This document shows, piece by piece, positions 21,118-22,490 of a stretch of DNA of 22,490 bases. The stretch comes from a virus, in the IMG/VR virus record IMGVR_UViG_3300046517_001238, positions 1 through 22,490 of that record. The stretch is one strand, 5' to 3'. Position 1 is the first letter of the stretch. Each line of letters begins with the position of its first letter. A model generated the notes under the pieces. The model did not search any database and was not told the DNA's origin. It saw only the letters and a list, made by a program, of their open reading frames with translations. The translations under genes were made by a program, and so were the position numbers.

Positions 21118-22490
21118 CTTGCGACGATTACGTCGCAGTATGGCGGGTCGAGTTCCATCAGCAGTGCGCGCCGGTCGCTTTGCTCGGCGGCGGCCATTGT
21201 GCTGCCGGATCCCCCGAACAGATCGAGCACGTTTTCCCCTGGCCGGCTGCTGAACCGCATCGCCCTGGCCGCGAGCTCGACTGGCTTCTCCGTCAAGTGC
21301 ACCATCTTCTGGCTGCTGACCTTCTTGACCGACCAGACGTCTGACGCCTCGTTTTCGCCGAATAGCTGCACCCCGCTTTCAGAGACTCGCACCGTGGGCA
21401 GCTCGGAGTTCCCAGGGGGCGTCACGTCGATTCGCGATCCATCTTTCGACTCGAGCCGAAGGCCGCGGCCGATCGCCGCGCTCTGAGCGCCGCTGCGGGC
21501 CGGGCAGAACTGCCACACGTCGGGCAGATTGCGAGCGCCGAAGAATCTGTGTGCCGCGCCCTCCTTCCATCCGTAAAAACACCACTCGTGGTTTCCCATA
21601 AAATCCTTGCGGGTCATCACGGGGTGCTCTTTGATCCAGATAATCCCCTGGGCGAAAAACAACTCGGCATCTTTGAGCGCCGCCGGATAGTTCGCGATGT
21701 TGGCGTATCCGCCCCAGATGTAGAAACTGCCGCCCGGCATTAGCACGCGCGACGCGTTGCAGAACCAGGCCCGCAACATCGCCTCGAATTCCGCCGGCGG
21801 CAGGAAATCATTCGCGAGCGGCCGATCTTTCGCTCGCATTTGCTTTGATGTCGCCTTCTTCTCGGGATGCCGCGCCAGATCAAGCGACTGATGGTGCGTT
21901 TTCTTCCCGGCCGCCCTTAGCGCGTTGTTCGACCGCGGCTCGACGCAGACGTTGTATGGCGGGTCCATGTTCACCAAGTGCACCGGGCCGCGGCCAACGA
22001 GCCGCTTGACGTGCGCCTCGTCTGCGCTGCTGCCGCAGAGAAGCCGGTGCCGGCCGAGTTTCCAGAGGTCGCCCAGCCGGGTCGTCGCCTTCGCCGGCGG
22101 CGACGGAACGTCATCCTCGAGTAATTGGCTCCTGGCAACATCCAGAATGCCAGCAAGCTCACGCGTGCCGAATCCCAGCAACGCGAGATCCAGCCCGCTC
22201 TCCTGCATCTGCCCCAGTTCGACGGAGAGGGTCGGCAGGTCCCACTCGGCGATCTCCCCCAGGCGATTGTCCGCGACGCGATAGGCGCGGACGCGGGCCG
22301 GCGATAGGTCCCCTGCAAAATGCACCGGGACTTTCTCGAAGCCCAGCGACTTCGCAGCCAGCCAGCAGACGCGGCCGGCGATGATAATTCCCTTCGCATC
22401 GACGACGATCGGTTTGCGGAAACCGAACTCGCGAAGCGACGCCGCCACTGGCTCAATTGCCCTGTCGGAGACGCGCAGGTTCGCCTTGTA
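21063..22490 (-). CDS. ParB-domain/DNA adenine methyltransferase fusion, N terminus cut by window edge
   Basis: The frame is open to the right edge and gives 475 residues. The apparent GTG start at 22448 encodes Val in a continuous ParB-like domain (NLRVSDRAIEPVAASLREFG, then PIVVDAKGIIIAG, then YRVADNRLGEIAEWD). Counted from that Val, a beta-class methyltransferase follows: motif IV DPPY at 162-165, HLTEKPVEL before motif I, and DLFGGSGST at 409-417. The order IV then I and the DPPY motif indicate an N6-adenine enzyme. A long insert at about 315-370 could be the target recognition domain. Such fusions are frequent beside terminase genes. They may protect phage DNA from host restriction or mark packaging sites. 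The ParB motif usually reading GHxR is GRVC here. Confidence 0.88.
   Translation of the reverse strand, partial: YKANLRVSDRAIEPVAASLREFGFRKPIVVDAKGIIIAGRVCWLAAKSLGFEKVPVHFAGDLSPARVRAYRVADNRLGEIAEWDLPTLSVELGQMQESGLDLALLGFGTRELAGILDVARSQLLEDDVPSPPAKATTRLGDLWKLGRHRLLCGSSADEAHVKRLVGRGPVHLVNMDPPYNVCVEPRSNNALRAAGKKTHHQSLDLARHPEKKATSKQMRAKDRPLANDFLPPAEFEAMLRAWFCNASRVLMPGGSFYIWGGYANIANYPAALKDAELFFAQGIIWIKEHPVMTRKDFMGNHEWCFYGWKEGAAHRFFGARNLPDVWQFCPARSGAQSAAIGRGLRLESKDGSRIDVTPPGNSELPTVRVSESGVQLFGENEASDVWSVKKVSSQKMVHLTEKPVELAARAMRFSSRPGENVLDLFGGSGSTMAAAEQSDRRALLMELDPPYCDVIVARWENLSGKKAELDKSGRL

Noticed and set aside
1-22490. tRNA, rRNA, CRISPR array, insertion sequence or attachment site
   Set aside because: I looked for cloverleaf ends, spaced direct repeats and transposase motifs and saw none. 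The window is morphogenesis genes from edge to edge.

Overview
The window is a GC-rich, tightly packed stretch of tailed-phage or prophage DNA in which every credible gene lies on the minus strand, so it is transcribed from right to left. The gene order is that of a lambda/HK97-type head and tail morphogenesis operon. No contractile sheath gene is seen between the capsid and tape-measure genes, so a siphovirus with a long non-contractile tail is most likely. No integrase, lysis gene, repressor, tRNA or host gene is present, so I cannot tell a free phage from a prophage. The protein types (tail-tip proteins with tandem beta-rich repeats, a gp10-like neck protein, a ParB-methyltransferase fusion next to terminase) and the base composition resemble, from memory, prophages of Planctomycetes. 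That host assignment is an inference.

Right end (22490-18018): a ParB-domain/DNA adenine methyltransferase fusion that is cut by the window edge, a small basic protein that is probably the small terminase, the large terminase, and a 120-aa protein that looks like a ribbon-helix-helix DNA-binding protein. The large terminase carries at its N terminus a second copy of the small protein's C-terminal domain. The 143-bp gap after the RHH-like gene holds two palindromes and four tandem 9-bp repeats, the clearest candidate regulatory region in the window.

Head module (17874-11358): a head-completion-like protein, the portal, an S49 capsid maturation protease with an in-frame nested scaffold start (as in lambda C/Nu3), a Pro/Ala-rich helical protein, a decoration protein, the major capsid protein, and two head-tail connector candidates. 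A good intrinsic terminator follows the capsid gene. A 23-bp GC hairpin element occurs twice, ahead of the RHH-like gene and ahead of the capsid gene.

Tail module (11358-1): a gp10-like protein, the tail tube, a small unknown protein, an overlapping tail-assembly chaperone pair that probably uses a -1 frameshift, the tape measure, and then a tail-tip/fibre module. That module does not look like lambda M-L-K-I-J. It contains a 313-aa conserved-type protein, a 955-aa protein with five tandem repeats, a 238-aa protein with a sixth copy of the repeat, a 579-aa tail fibre, an 86-aa coiled coil, and a baseplate/fibre-like protein cut by the left edge.

Genes are joined by 1- or 4-base overlaps (TAATG, GTGA) or by gaps of a few to about 140 bases. 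There is no gene-free stretch longer than 300 bases. Long plus-strand open frames are antisense shadows.
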